Shown in pieces: positions 5,565 to 6,199 of a DNA stretch of 6,199 nucleotides (position 1 is the stretch's first letter; every line of letters begins with the position of its first letter). The notes beneath the pieces are model-generated. The model ran no database searches. It saw only the letters and a program-made list of their open reading frames with translations, and was not told where the DNA came from. The position numbers and the translations under genes are program-made. Source of the stretch: an uncultured Ruminococcus sp. Lineage in GTDB: Bacteria; Bacillota; Clostridia; Oscillospirales; Ruminococcaceae. The stretch is taken from assembly GCA_946544695.1 (NCBI GenBank), contig CAMNMO010000175.1, positions 1 through 6,199 of the forward strand. Direction: 5' to 3'.

Positions 5565-6199
5565 ATGAAAGCTTTTTTGAGAGAACATAAGGTCGTGAGA
5601 GTTTTGTTTACAGTAGTTGTCATCATAATTGCAGTTATTGCATTCGCACTGATATTCATGCGTGCCTGCCCTGTGTTCGGCGGCAGACCCACAAGTTCCG
5701 ACCGTAAGGATTATGCTGCCCGTGCTGACGGGTATTTTGACGGCAGGCATTTTAATTACCCGACTGAGTGGGAACTTGATGGAGTCAGCGCCAATAACAA
5801 GGTATCAAAAAAAGGCACGGTGCCAAAGGAAAGTCTGCCTGTGATGACGCCCGACTTCTCATCTGCCGTACCCGATGATGTGGTGGTCACATGGCTGGGT
5901 CATGCATCATCGCTGATACAGATGGGCGGCAGAAATATCCTCATCGACCCTGTTTTCAGCAAGCGTTCATCGCCCGTGCAGTGGGCAGGACCTTCCAGGT
6001 TCACCGAACCTTCCGTAACGGTCGATGATCTGCCCCACATAGATGCTGTGCTGATAACCCACGACCATTACGACCACCTTGATATGGCTTCCATCAAAGC
6101 CCTTGAAAGCAAGACCGACCGCTACATAGTGCCGCTGGGGATAGACAAGCACATCACCCGCTGGATAGGTGATGACAGCAAGGTGCAGAATACGGCATG
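5565..6199 (+). CDS. Membrane-anchored MBL-fold hydrolase, NAPE-PLD-like (3' partial)
   Basis: The 211 visible residues run off the right edge with no stop. Residues 1-10 are basic, 11-33 form one membrane helix, and the rest should face outward. The metallo-beta-lactamase fold starts near 105. It carries VTWLGHASSLIQ (108-119), LIDPVFSKRSSPVQW (126-140), LPHIDAVLITHDHYDHLD (156-173) and VPLG (189-192). HDHYDH (166-171) is the HxHxDH motif that binds the first zinc; the next zinc ligands lie past the edge. The spacing and the surrounding words (GHAS, DPxFSxRxSP, LPxIDAV, HYDHLD, VPLG) match the NAPE-PLD family, also annotated as COG2220 in bacteria. In mammals this family releases N-acylethanolamines from membrane phospholipids. 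The family call is firm; the substrate in this bacterium is unknown. A missing half of about 130-180 residues is expected. It is transcribed away from the GH9 gene from its own promoter. Confidence 0.9.
   Translation, partial: MKAFLREHKVVRVLFTVVVIIIAVIAFALIFMRACPVFGGRPTSSDRKDYAARADGYFDGRHFNYPTEWELDGVSANNKVSKKGTVPKESLPVMTPDFSSAVPDDVVVTWLGHASSLIQMGGRNILIDPVFSKRSSPVQWAGPSRFTEPSVTVDDLPHIDAVLITHDHYDHLDMASIKALESKTDRYIVPLGIDKHITRWIGDDSKVQNTA

Overview
The window looks like a polysaccharide-degradation locus of a Gram-positive, fibre-degrading gut or rumen Firmicute. A Ruminococcus (R. albus / R. flavefaciens group) is the best inference. The reasons are an Asn/Gly-rich linker in a GH11-CBM22-CBM22-CE4 xylanase, a CBM4-Ig-GH9 cellulase, strong GGAGG-type ribosome binding and consensus sigma-A promoters. 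The genus call rests on recalled domain architectures and was not checked by any search.

Layout. (1) Positions 2-2335, + strand: the 3' part of a large secreted xylanase/acetyl xylan esterase. Its reading frame is open to the left edge, so the first in-frame ATG (35) is an internal Met. (2) Positions 2336-2465: a 130-bp convergent intergenic region with two intrinsic terminators, one per strand, meeting at a 14-bp T6-GC-A6 palindrome. (3) Positions 2466-5216, - strand: a complete 916-residue cellulase with signal peptide, CBM4-like module, Ig-like module, GH9 domain, Glu/Lys/Ser-rich stalk and a C-terminal membrane anchor. (4) Positions 5217-5564: a 348-bp divergent control region with two back-to-back promoters. 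The rightward promoter matches consensus perfectly (TTGACA-17-TATAAT with an extended -10) and is overlapped by inverted repeats that could be an operator. The leftward promoter is TTGAAA-17-TATAAT. (5) Positions 5565-6199, + strand: the 5' part of a membrane-anchored metallo-beta-lactamase-fold hydrolase resembling the N-acylphosphatidylethanolamine phospholipase D (NAPE-PLD) family. It runs off the right edge.

How the genes work together. The first enzyme can both cut the xylan backbone and strip acetyl groups, held on its substrate by two CBM22 modules. It ends without a dockerin or anchor and so is probably released. The GH9 enzyme attacks cellulose while tethered to the cell membrane. 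Together they fit hemicellulose removal at a distance and cellulose cleavage at the cell surface. The NAPE-PLD-like gene shares only the divergent control region with the cellulase, and its link to fibre degradation is unknown.

No mobile elements, CRISPR arrays, tRNA or rRNA genes were seen. I found no clear new multi-gene system. The most unusual items are the membrane-tethered GH9, the NAPE-PLD-like gene beside it, and the promoter region between them.
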